Shown here piece after piece: positions 32,640 to 40,257 of a stretch of 57,781 bases of DNA. Location: NCBI GenBank assembly GCA_016204975.1, contig JACQJP010000022.1, positions 1 to 57,781 of the forward strand. Reading direction: 5' to 3'. The DNA is from Elusimicrobiota bacterium (GTDB taxonomy: Bacteria; Elusimicrobiota; Elusimicrobia; JACQJP01). The position numbers and the translations under genes are program-made. Under the pieces are notes generated by a model. It saw only the letters and a program-made list of their open reading frames with translations, was not told the origin of the DNA and made no database searches. Each line of letters begins with the position of its first letter. Position 1 is the stretch's first letter.

Positions 32640-33902
32640 ATGCCAGCCCTCAAGCTCCCGCCGCTCAGGATTCCACCGCTTAAGATCCCGGAGTTTGCGA
32701 AAAATCTGGGAGGCAAGCTCCGGGAACTCTCCAGCAGAATTCCAGTGCTGCAGAAAGAGCTCCTGGCGGTGGACTACGGAAGCTTCGCGCTCAAAATCGC
32801 CTGGATCCATCTGGAGGAGGGCTCCCTGCATCTGAAGGCCTGGGGACACATTCCGCTGGAGCACGGCGCGGAGCTCTCCGCAGAGGAAAAAACACAGGCC
32901 GACGCCTCCGCCCTCAAGAATTTTCTCGCGGAACGCAAAATTCCAATCCGTAAAGCGGTCAGCTCGATTTCCGGCAACACCGTGATCGTGCGTTACATCC
33001 GCTTTCCCAAGATGACGCGACAGGAGCTTTCCCAGACACTTTATCTGGAGGCGGAGCCCTACATCCCCTTCGACATCAAAGAGGTCCACCTGGGCTTCCA
33101 CACCCTGGAGGATGTCATGGAAGAGGGGCAGGCGAAGATGGAAACGGTGCTGGTGGCGGCAAAACGGGAGGTGGTGGAGAGCAGGATCCACTTTTTAGAA
33201 CAGGCAGGGTTGACCCCCCTGATTTTAGACGTGGACGCCTTCGCTTTGGAAAACCTGCAGGAAAGACTGGTCCCGCAGGCCGGGCCCCAAAGGCGTGTTG
33301 AGCCGGCACTCCCCGACCCTAGTCGGGTCCCGCAGGCCTCCCCCGAAACGACCCTCTACCTCAACCTGGGGCACCAGGTCACCAATCTTTCTATAGTGGA
33401 AAATCGCCTCACCCGGGTGGTCCGAGATATCTTTATTTCCGGAAACTCCCTTACCCGAGCCGTCTCTCGCCATCTGCAGTGCGATGCAGACAAGGCGGAG
33501 AGGCTAAAAAGGGAGGTGGGGCTCCTCCCCAGTGCGCAAGACAAAGAAAGAGCTCTCGCTTCCGGAGATGAGGAACCGCTTCAAACAGCCCAAGCCCTCA
33601 AATCGGCGGTCAAAGACTTAAGCGCCGAGGTCCACCGCTCGGTAGATTTCTACCTTTCCCAAGGCCCCGACCGGTCTATCGCCAAGGTGATGCTCACCGG
33701 GGGCTCCGCCAACCTCAAGGGGTTGGCAGAACAGCTCTCCCAGGAATTTTCCGTTCCGGTTCAGGTGCTGGACCCCTTTCAGGCGGTCGCCTCGATTAAG
33801 AGCGGGTCCTCGGCGTTCCCCGCCGAAATCCCGCCGGAAATTCGGCCGGCCATGGCGGTGGCCATCGGGCTGGCGATGCGAAAATCCGGGGACTGGGAAT
33901 AA
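32640..33902 (+). CDS. pilM: Type IV pilus assembly protein PilM
   Basis: Cytoplasmic actin-like ATPase that docks to PilN. Of 420 residues the first 35 are a basic, proline-rich extension. The FtsA/actin fold starts at LLAVDYGSFALKIAWI, with FPKMTRQELSQTLYLEAEPYIPFDIKEVHL, VLVAAKREVVE and the ATP-binding VMLTGGSANLKGLAEQLS near the end. A P-type insert (residues about 215-233) splits the segment between DVDAFALENLQE and TTLYLNLGHQVTNLSIVEN, which are continuous in relatives. The frame is kept. Confidence 0.9.
   Translation: MPALKLPPLRIPPLKIPEFAKNLGGKLRELSSRIPVLQKELLAVDYGSFALKIAWIHLEEGSLHLKAWGHIPLEHGAELSAEEKTQADASALKNFLAERKIPIRKAVSSISGNTVIVRYIRFPKMTRQELSQTLYLEAEPYIPFDIKEVHLGFHTLEDVMEEGQAKMETVLVAAKREVVESRIHFLEQAGLTPLILDVDAFALENLQERLVPQAGPQRRVEPALPDPSRVPQASPETTLYLNLGHQVTNLSIVENRLTRVVRDIFISGNSLTRAVSRHLQCDADKAERLKREVGLLPSAQDKERALASGDEEPLQTAQALKSAVKDLSAEVHRSVDFYLSQGPDRSIAKVMLTGGSANLKGLAEQLSQEFSVPVQVLDPFQAVASIKSGSSAFPAEIPPEIRPAMAVAIGLAMRKSGDWE
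33269..33338 (-). repeat. P-type 57-bp in-frame insert in pilM
   Basis: GGTCCCGCAGGCC occurs at 33269-33281 and 33326-33338, 57 bp apart, and VPQA appears twice in the protein 19 residues apart. The interior reads AGPQRRVEPALPDPSRVPQ. One base of the central hairpin differs from other copies (CCCTAG for CCGTAG). Confidence 0.85.
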
Positions 33903-33908
33903 AAAGGA

Positions 33909-34466
33909 ATGATAAGAATCAACCTCTTTCCAGAGGAACTTTGGAAAAGGGAGGCGCAAAAAAGGAAACAGTTTTTTGCCGCCCTGGGAGGATCGCTCGT
34001 CACGGCCCTGTTGTTGGGGGTGTCTCTGTTCCATTGGTGGGGAACCAAAAGCATGGAGAAGAAACTCAGGCTCGCCCAGGAAGAACTCAAAAAATACGAG
34101 AATATCCTGAGCAAGGTGGATGAGCTTCAGGCCAAGAAGGAAGCTCTGGAGAAACGCATGCAGGTGGTGGAAGGCTTGATGCAGGGGCGAGCGATGTTTC
34201 CGCAGTTTATGGAACATCTGGTGCGCACCCTCCCCTCCGGCATCTGGCTCACCGCCCTCACCACCCAGTCTCAAGAGCGTGAGCTCCGCTTAGACCTAAG
34301 CGCCTACTCCCTGACCCCGGATGACATCACCCGCTGGATACGCGCCCTGGAAAGCTCAGGACACTTTTCCGCGATCGACCTGGGGGGCGTCACGGCGCAG
34401 GGCGCCTCCGCCAATCCCACATTGCAGTTTAGCCTGCGCTGCACCTACAAAATGGTGGCGGGATAA
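33909..34466 (+). CDS. pilN: Type IV pilus assembly protein PilN
   Basis: Inner-membrane bitopic protein of 185 residues. It starts with MIRINLFPEE, the conserved cytoplasmic INLLP-type motif that binds PilM, followed by one membrane helix (about 22-42), a coiled coil and a periplasmic ferredoxin-like domain. It links PilM to PilO in the alignment complex. It lies 6 bp after pilM. Confidence 0.88.
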   Translation: MIRINLFPEELWKREAQKRKQFFAALGGSLVTALLLGVSLFHWWGTKSMEKKLRLAQEELKKYENILSKVDELQAKKEALEKRMQVVEGLMQGRAMFPQFMEHLVRTLPSGIWLTALTTQSQERELRLDLSAYSLTPDDITRWIRALESSGHFSAIDLGGVTAQGASANPTLQFSLRCTYKMVAG

Positions 34467-34469
34467 GAA

Positions 34470-35051
34470 ATGGCCATGAACCTCTCCGCTCTCAAAAACA
34501 TTCAACTGACCAAGCAGCAGCAGCAGTTGCTGTTTGCGGTGCTCTTGTTCGGCGGATTTGGCATCTTCAGCTACCATCGGTACTTCTGGGCTCCCCTGAC
34601 CGATCGCCGGGAGAAGACGGCTGTGGAGCTGACGGAGGCGGAAAGCAAGATCGCCCGAGCTAAAGCGAAGGCCGGAAAACTCAAGGAGTTGGAAATAAGC
34701 CTCGCCCAATTGGAAAAAGCGGTGGAGATCGTGGAAAAGAAACTGCCGAGGGAAAAAGACGTTGCCGGCGTTTTAGAAACGATTTACAAACTGGCGCTCG
34801 CCCACCGCATCCGACTTCAAAGCTTCCAACCGCAAAGCCCCGCGGATCGCAACTTCTTTTTTGAGCTGCCGTTCTCCCTGAGCTTCTCCGGCGCCTACCA
34901 CGACCTCGGGAAATTCCTGGCCGCGCTGGGGAGCTCCGAAAGAATTCTTTCGGCCAAAAACCTCTCCCTGAACGCCTCCGGCGGAGATTCCTCTGCGGGG
35001 GGGACGATTGGGGGGGCGTTTATTCTAGTGGCTTACCAATACAAAGGATGA
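34470..35051 (+). CDS. pilO: Type IV pilus assembly protein PilO
   Basis: Product of 193 residues with one membrane helix (about 18-36), a coiled coil (about 45-95) and a periplasmic domain with FELPFSLSFSGAYHDLGKFLAALGSSERILSAKNL, the typical PilO end. It pairs with PilN and contacts PilP. The start ATGGCCATG offers two ATGs; the first is used. The stop overlaps the pilP start by 4 bp. Confidence 0.88.
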   Translation: MAMNLSALKNIQLTKQQQQLLFAVLLFGGFGIFSYHRYFWAPLTDRREKTAVELTEAESKIARAKAKAGKLKELEISLAQLEKAVEIVEKKLPREKDVAGVLETIYKLALAHRIRLQSFQPQSPADRNFFFELPFSLSFSGAYHDLGKFLAALGSSERILSAKNLSLNASGGDSSAGGTIGGAFILVAYQYKG

Positions 35052-35452
35052 CCCTCATCCTCCTGCTCCTCGCAGTGTCGTTGCCCACAACCCCGCGGGC
35101 CCAAGCCCAGGAGCCGGCAGTCTTCGCCTACCAGGGAGAGCGCCATCGAGACCCATTCCTTTCGCTGGCCCAAGGTGGAACCTATTCCCCAGCCCAAACC
35201 CCGCAACAACCTCCCAACATCCAACGCCTGCTCCTCACCGCCATCCTGGAGGACTCTAAGAAAACCCTGGCGGTTCTGGCCGATCCGGGGGGCTTTAGCT
35301 ACGTCGTCGCAAACGGGCGCCTCCTGGCCCCGGATGGGACCCAAGTTCCGGAGATCACCGCCGTCATCCGCAAGGAAAGCGTCCTATTGACGACCAAAGA
35401 CGGCGCCCAAGAGGTTTTTCTAAAAAAGAACGAATCCAAAGAGAGGTCTTAA
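35048..35452 (+). CDS. pilP: Type IV pilus assembly protein PilP
   Basis: Small periplasmic protein of 134 residues with signal peptide MTLILLLLAVSLPTTPRAQA and no lipobox cysteine, then RDPFLSL, the conserved PilP motif RDPF, and a beta-rich domain (VLADPGGFSYVVANGRLLA...ITAVIRKESVLL). It bridges PilNO to the secretin PilQ. The gene order pilO-pilP-pilQ supports the call, since sequence conservation in this family is low. Confidence 0.83.
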   Translation: MTLILLLLAVSLPTTPRAQAQEPAVFAYQGERHRDPFLSLAQGGTYSPAQTPQQPPNIQRLLLTAILEDSKKTLAVLADPGGFSYVVANGRLLAPDGTQVPEITAVIRKESVLLTTKDGAQEVFLKKNESKERS

Positions 35453-35453
35453 C

Positions 35454-37232
35454 ATGAAAAAAACTCTTTCCCTCATCCTCGCCGCCTCCCTCGTCGGCGC
35501 GTCCCTACCCCAATTCCCGCAACCCCTCTATGGAGAGACAACCGCTCCAGGGGAGACCTCGGCCGGTTGGACGGCAAACCTGGAAAAAATCGAGAACACC
35601 GAAGAGGACACCCTAAAAATCACCACGAGCCAACCTATCCGCTACAACGCCTTTCCCATCTCCAACCCCCCGCGGCTGGTTCTGGAACTCATCCAGACCC
35701 GCTACACGTTGGAAAGCAAGGAGCTGGAGGGAAAGGGGAAATGGCTCAAGAAGGTGCGCTCCGGACAATACCAGAGCGACCCCGACCCCATCTCCAGGAT
35801 CGTCCTGGACCTGAAAGAACCGGTCGGCTACGAGATCCTGGCGGAGGAAAACCTCCTGACCCTACACCTTCAGAAAGACGCCACCCAATCCAAGATCATG
35901 GCCCCGGATCCCTCCCCGCCTCCAAGAAGCTCAAGCGCCAAGGCCGCTGCCCCCAAGCCAGCGGAAAAGAAAAGAAACCTGCTCACCTCCCTCTCCAAAG
36001 AACCCGTGGACATACATTTTGAGTCCACCGACATCCGGGATGTGCTGCGGCTGCTCTCCATGCGATCCCAGATCAACCTCATCTACGGCACCGACATCAG
36101 CGGCACCCTGACCCTGCACCTCAACCAGGTTCCCTTCCAAGAGGCATTCCATACCGTATTGACCATGAAGGGACTGGTCACGCAGCAGGTGGGGGACAAC
36201 ATCCTGCGCATCATGACCCCGGCGATCCTGGCCCAGGAAAGGTCGCGCGCCGTCACCTTCACCAGGGTCACCACCATCAACTACGCAAAAGCGACCGACA
36301 TCGCAGCCCACCTCAACTCCGTCCGGTCCGCGGAGGGGCGGGCAGGAACCATCAGCGTGGATTCCCGGACCAATTCTCTCGTCATCACCGACACCCCCGA
36401 GGGCTTGGAATCCGCCGACCGGCTGATCGCGGAACTGGACCGAAAACCCCAGCAGGTGATGATCGAATCAAAACTCGTGGACATCACCCTGACCAAGAAT
36501 TGGGATTTTGGGCTTCAGTGGGAATACGCAGAAACCAGGCAGACCCCCAGCGGCAGCGTCAAGACCTCCATCGGACAGAGGGACCCCAGAATCTCCGCCG
36601 GGGGAAGCGGAGCCACCCTTCCCGTGGGAGTGGCCGCCGGAGCGCGGGGAGCAGGGGTGTCCCTGCCGCAAACCCTGCTGAGCCAGATCGGGGCCATCAC
36701 CTTCGGCCGGGTCACCAACCACTCTTTTCTCACCGCCACTTTGAGCGCCGCGGCGGATAAGGGCAACCTGAAGATCCTCTCCAACCCGAAGATCATCACC
36801 TTGAACAACCAGCAGGCCAAGATCCAGGTGGGAGACCAGGTTCCCATCAAAACCACGACCGTCTCCCCGGGGGTAGGTACCACCGAAAGCGTCAGCTTCG
36901 TCAACGTGGGAATCATCCTGACGGTGACCCCGGTCATCAACGCGGACCGCCAGGTCACCTTGAATATCAAGCCGGAGGTCAGCTCCGCCACCGCAGATCC
37001 CTCCGGGGCGGGCCCGCGCATCGCCACCCGAACCGCAGAAACCACGGTCATGGTCAGCGACGGAGAAACCCTGGTCATCGGGGGGCTGATCGATGAAACC
37101 AAAGACAAACAGACCCTCAAGGTTCCTCTGTTGGGAGACATTCCCCTGCTGGGATGGCTCTTTAAGAGAACCTCCGACAAAAACCTCCGCAGGGAGCTCC
37201 TGGTCTTCGTCACCCCAAAAATAATAGACTAA
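35454..37232 (+). CDS. pilQ: Type IV pilus secretin PilQ
   Basis: Outer-membrane pore through which the pilus passes. The 592 residues comprise a signal peptide (MKKTLSLILAASLVGASL), one AMIN-like domain (about 40-145), an STN/N0 domain (VDIHFESTDIRDVLRLLSMRSQINLIYG), an N1 domain (VTTINYAKATDIAAHLNSV...VDSRTNSLVITDTPEGL) and the C-terminal secretin domain (LKILSNPKIITLNNQQAKIQVGDQVP; FVNVGIILTVTPVI; TLVIGGLIDETKDKQTLKVPLLGDIPLLGWLFK). It starts 1 bp after pilP. Confidence 0.94.
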   Translation: MKKTLSLILAASLVGASLPQFPQPLYGETTAPGETSAGWTANLEKIENTEEDTLKITTSQPIRYNAFPISNPPRLVLELIQTRYTLESKELEGKGKWLKKVRSGQYQSDPDPISRIVLDLKEPVGYEILAEENLLTLHLQKDATQSKIMAPDPSPPPRSSSAKAAAPKPAEKKRNLLTSLSKEPVDIHFESTDIRDVLRLLSMRSQINLIYGTDISGTLTLHLNQVPFQEAFHTVLTMKGLVTQQVGDNILRIMTPAILAQERSRAVTFTRVTTINYAKATDIAAHLNSVRSAEGRAGTISVDSRTNSLVITDTPEGLESADRLIAELDRKPQQVMIESKLVDITLTKNWDFGLQWEYAETRQTPSGSVKTSIGQRDPRISAGGSGATLPVGVAAGARGAGVSLPQTLLSQIGAITFGRVTNHSFLTATLSAAADKGNLKILSNPKIITLNNQQAKIQVGDQVPIKTTTVSPGVGTTESVSFVNVGIILTVTPVINADRQVTLNIKPEVSSATADPSGAGPRIATRTAETTVMVSDGETLVIGGLIDETKDKQTLKVPLLGDIPLLGWLFKRTSDKNLRRELLVFVTPKIID

Positions 37233-37255
37233 AGGCCGCCCGCAACAAGAAATTC

Positions 37256-38644
37256 ATGGTTTTAGCGGCTGCCATCGCTTTCCTGCTTTGCCTCTCCCCG
37301 CATCTCGAAGCCTCCCTCCCCCAAAAAATTCAACAGGGATGGCAAATCTTCCTGCTCGGAGCCTGCGCCCTGCAACTGCTGGCGGAGCTGGCCAGAGGAC
37401 GGCTCCTGCTGCCTGCTTCCACACCCTTCCGGGCCTGGCTCCTGCTCTTTTTTTCTCTGTATCTTTCCGCTTCTTTGAGCCTTCTGCCATCCGCAGCCAT
37501 GACCCCCGCAGGAAGTTGGGCCCTGGGCTTTTTACTTTTCCCTCTTCTGGCTCGACTCTCCGGCCCCCAAAGAATCTGGACGGACCGCGCCCTCCTGCTT
37601 TCCGGTTGGGGCCTGCTGGCCGTCGCATTTACCCTGAAACTTGCCGATCAACCCAACTGGCAGACCGCGACTCTGATCAATCCCAACATCCTGGCAGGCC
37701 TCACGGTGATGCTGATTCCGCTGTCGGTGGAAAGGAGAAGCTGGCTCCTGACGGCGATGCTTTCCCTGCTGCTCCTGAAAAGTCAATCCCTCGCCGCCTG
37801 GATTTGCCTTCCCACAGCCGCCCTGGCCGCCTTCTACCCTCAGGCCGGCAAGAGCCGGCGGATCCTGTGGACGCTTCTGGCGGGAGCAGTGGGCCTGTCC
37901 CTGCTCCTTTATTCCCACCCTTCCCTGGCGCACCGGCAGTTTTGGTGGCGGGCCGCTTGGGAGCTTTTTCAAGAATCTCCTCTGTGGGGAACCGGACCCG
38001 GCAGCTACCCCTACCTTTTTCCCGCGGTCCGCTCCCGCCTAGGAGGGATCGGCCTGTCTACCCCGTATGCCCACAACTACCCCCTGCAGGTGCTCTGCGA
38101 GCTGGGAATCCTATTCTCCCTGCTATGGTTTTCCTGGATTCTCCGGAGCCTCACGCGCCTGGCTCCGGCCAGACGATGGGCGGTCCTGGCCGCACTGCTC
38201 TTCGGCCTCTCGGACTCCTCCCTGCTCCTGCCCAGCCACCACTGGATCTTCTGCTATCTCCTCTCCGGAACTGAATCCCCTCCAAGCTCGTCCTCTCTTT
38301 CCTTGCGCACCCGAACCGCCGGCATCCTTCTGGTGCTGGCCTGTGCGCTGAGCCTGCCGGCTTTCTGGAAAAACCGGACATCACACCCATCGCAAGATTT
38401 CCGGTCTGCCTCCGAACACCTGGCCAGGCACCTGAAAATGAAAACGCCCTCAGACCTGCACTTGGCCCTGGCCTACCAAAAGCTGGCCACGGAAAAAAAT
38501 CCCTACCGCGCCCAATCCTGGATCGAGTTGGCCTGGCTGTATGGCAGGGCCGCAAACCCCGAGAAAGCCCGGCAGGCTCTTAGGGCCGCCCAACAACTGG
38601 ATTCCCAGCACCCTGCCCTTCGCACCCTCCGAAAAAAACAATGA
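37256..38644 (+). CDS. O-antigen ligase/polymerase-like membrane protein with C-terminal TPR-like tail
   Basis: Product of 462 residues with about ten hydrophobic helices and the Wzy_C/WaaL signature region in a periplasmic loop: RAAWELFQESPLWGTGPGSYPYLFP followed by STPYAHNYPLQVLCELG. Such enzymes join or polymerise glycans on lipid carriers or on pilin. The last about 80 residues are helical (LALAYQKLATEKNPYRAQSWIELAWLYGRAANPEKA), like TPR repeats. It follows pilQ by 23 bp, so pilin glycosylation is one possibility and O-antigen ligation another. The stop overlaps the start of a paralogue. Confidence 0.75.
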   Translation: MVLAAAIAFLLCLSPHLEASLPQKIQQGWQIFLLGACALQLLAELARGRLLLPASTPFRAWLLLFFSLYLSASLSLLPSAAMTPAGSWALGFLLFPLLARLSGPQRIWTDRALLLSGWGLLAVAFTLKLADQPNWQTATLINPNILAGLTVMLIPLSVERRSWLLTAMLSLLLLKSQSLAAWICLPTAALAAFYPQAGKSRRILWTLLAGAVGLSLLLYSHPSLAHRQFWWRAAWELFQESPLWGTGPGSYPYLFPAVRSRLGGIGLSTPYAHNYPLQVLCELGILFSLLWFSWILRSLTRLAPARRWAVLAALLFGLSDSSLLLPSHHWIFCYLLSGTESPPSSSSLSLRTRTAGILLVLACALSLPAFWKNRTSHPSQDFRSASEHLARHLKMKTPSDLHLALAYQKLATEKNPYRAQSWIELAWLYGRAANPEKARQALRAAQQLDSQHPALRTLRKKQ

Positions 38645-40257
38645 AAAGCTCCTTGACTAAGATCGAGTCCCATGGTATTTTCCTCATCGCTCTGCTCTCG
38701 GCGATCCACCCCCGTCTGATGCTGCCGGGCTCTCTGGCGCTGCTTCCGGCTCTGGGATGGGGACTGATCCTGGCGCGACCGGGACTCCTTCGCCGGGACC
38801 TGCGCGGGGCCGTCTTCCTGGGCGCTTTGATTTTTCTTGCTGCTTTGCGCGCGCCTTCCTTTCCCCACAACTTCCCCTGGATTCTTCATTACACCACTCC
38901 CCTCCTGCTTTTCGCGCTGCTCGAGAGCCGGTGGGGACATCCTGAATACGCCCGATGGGAGAAATTCCAGATTCCCTGGACCTTCGTATTGCTCCTGTGG
39001 CCTTTTGAAAACCCCTATCCTCCCAACCACAATTACTACGGCGCCCTTCTCTCCGCCTTGACCGCCTATTTTCTGGGACGCCATCTTTGGAGCAAAACTA
39101 TCTTCCCGAAGATCCTAGCCATACCTCTCCTCTATGGAGCCTGGAAAAACGGGCTCTGGGAACTCCATTGGAGGGACCCCTCGCGGGGCGCGGTCCTGGG
39201 GCTTGTCTGCGCAGTCCTGGTCCTGGTGGGGCTCCGATACGGAAGAAAGGGGATGGGGTGGGCGATCCTCCTGGCGGCGGCGGCAATTCTGCTGCTGCCT
39301 TCCTCGCTCCTTCAACGAGCTCTCAAAACGGAGGATCCCTTTTCACGGCACCGCCCCCTCCTGTGGCAGGCCTCCGTCCAAGTGGCTCTGGAGAAACCCT
39401 GGGGAGGGGTGGGGCTGGGAGAGTTTAAAAACGCCTACCTGCGCCATAACTTTGCCGTCCCCACCCAGATGGCTCGTTACGGACGCTACAGCACCCATGC
39501 CCACTCCGAGCCTCTCCAATCGGCCGCGGAGTTGGGCTGGCCCTGCGCCCTCCTGCTATGGGGAATCCTGCTGAAAAGGTGGTGGGGAATCCGAAGCCAC
39601 CCGCCCTCCTTTGCCGCCGCGACCTCCCTGCTGGTTCAATCAGCGATCGATGGAATCTTCATGCACCCGGTGACGCTTTCCTTTTTGGCCCTCTGGATGG
39701 CCCGGAAAGCACAAGAAGATCAGCTCCCTCCAGCGGATTCCCCATCCACACCCACTCTTGCGCGCTGGATCGCCCTGGGGATGCTTTTGGGTATTTCTAC
39801 CGGGTTCTCCGCCCTTTCCATGCAAGACCGGGTCCGGCAGGACCCCAATGACCCGTTCTTAAAAAGTCGCCTGGCCCAGGCCTATCTCCTGGAACGGCCG
39901 CCGGAGATCGGACCGGCCCTACTGGAAATCAAAAAGGCCAGGCAACTGGCCCCCACCCACGCCCCCTTTTGGATTCAAGAGGCGCAGATCTACCGGCACC
40001 TCCAGGAATGGGAGAGGACCGAGTCGCTGAGTCGGATGGCGCTGCGCCGGGAGCCCCATTTTGTCGGCGCCTGGCTCCTGCTGGCTGAAGCCAACTTGAA
40101 AAAGGGAAACAAGGAGGCGGCCCGCCGTTTTCTCAGGCGCGCTCACCGGGAGGCCCAGAGGTGGGATCAAGAAAGGCCCCACCGCACCAGCGGCCTGGAG
40201 GAGGCCCTCTCCTTCTTCGACCCAGGGCTCTATGAGCGGATTCAAGATGCACTCTAA
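38641..40257 (+). CDS. Second O-antigen ligase/polymerase-like protein with TPR-like tail
   Basis: Product of 538 residues, paralogous in layout to the previous gene: many membrane helices, the loop WQASVQVALEKPWGGVGLGEFKNAYLR...STHAHSEPLQSAAELG, and a C-terminal run of about 140 residues with TPR-like helices (LAQAYLLERPPEIGPALLEIKKARQLAPTHAPFWIQEAQIYRHLQEWERTESLSRMALRREPHFVGAWLLLAEANLKKGNKEAA). It overlaps its neighbours on both sides. Likely a glycan polymerase or ligase; the substrate is unknown. Confidence 0.75.
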   Translation: MKSSLTKIESHGIFLIALLSAIHPRLMLPGSLALLPALGWGLILARPGLLRRDLRGAVFLGALIFLAALRAPSFPHNFPWILHYTTPLLLFALLESRWGHPEYARWEKFQIPWTFVLLLWPFENPYPPNHNYYGALLSALTAYFLGRHLWSKTIFPKILAIPLLYGAWKNGLWELHWRDPSRGAVLGLVCAVLVLVGLRYGRKGMGWAILLAAAAILLLPSSLLQRALKTEDPFSRHRPLLWQASVQVALEKPWGGVGLGEFKNAYLRHNFAVPTQMARYGRYSTHAHSEPLQSAAELGWPCALLLWGILLKRWWGIRSHPPSFAAATSLLVQSAIDGIFMHPVTLSFLALWMARKAQEDQLPPADSPSTPTLARWIALGMLLGISTGFSALSMQDRVRQDPNDPFLKSRLAQAYLLERPPEIGPALLEIKKARQLAPTHAPFWIQEAQIYRHLQEWERTESLSRMALRREPHFVGAWLLLAEANLKKGNKEAARRFLRRAHREAQRWDQERPHRTSGLEEALSFFDPGLYERIQDAL

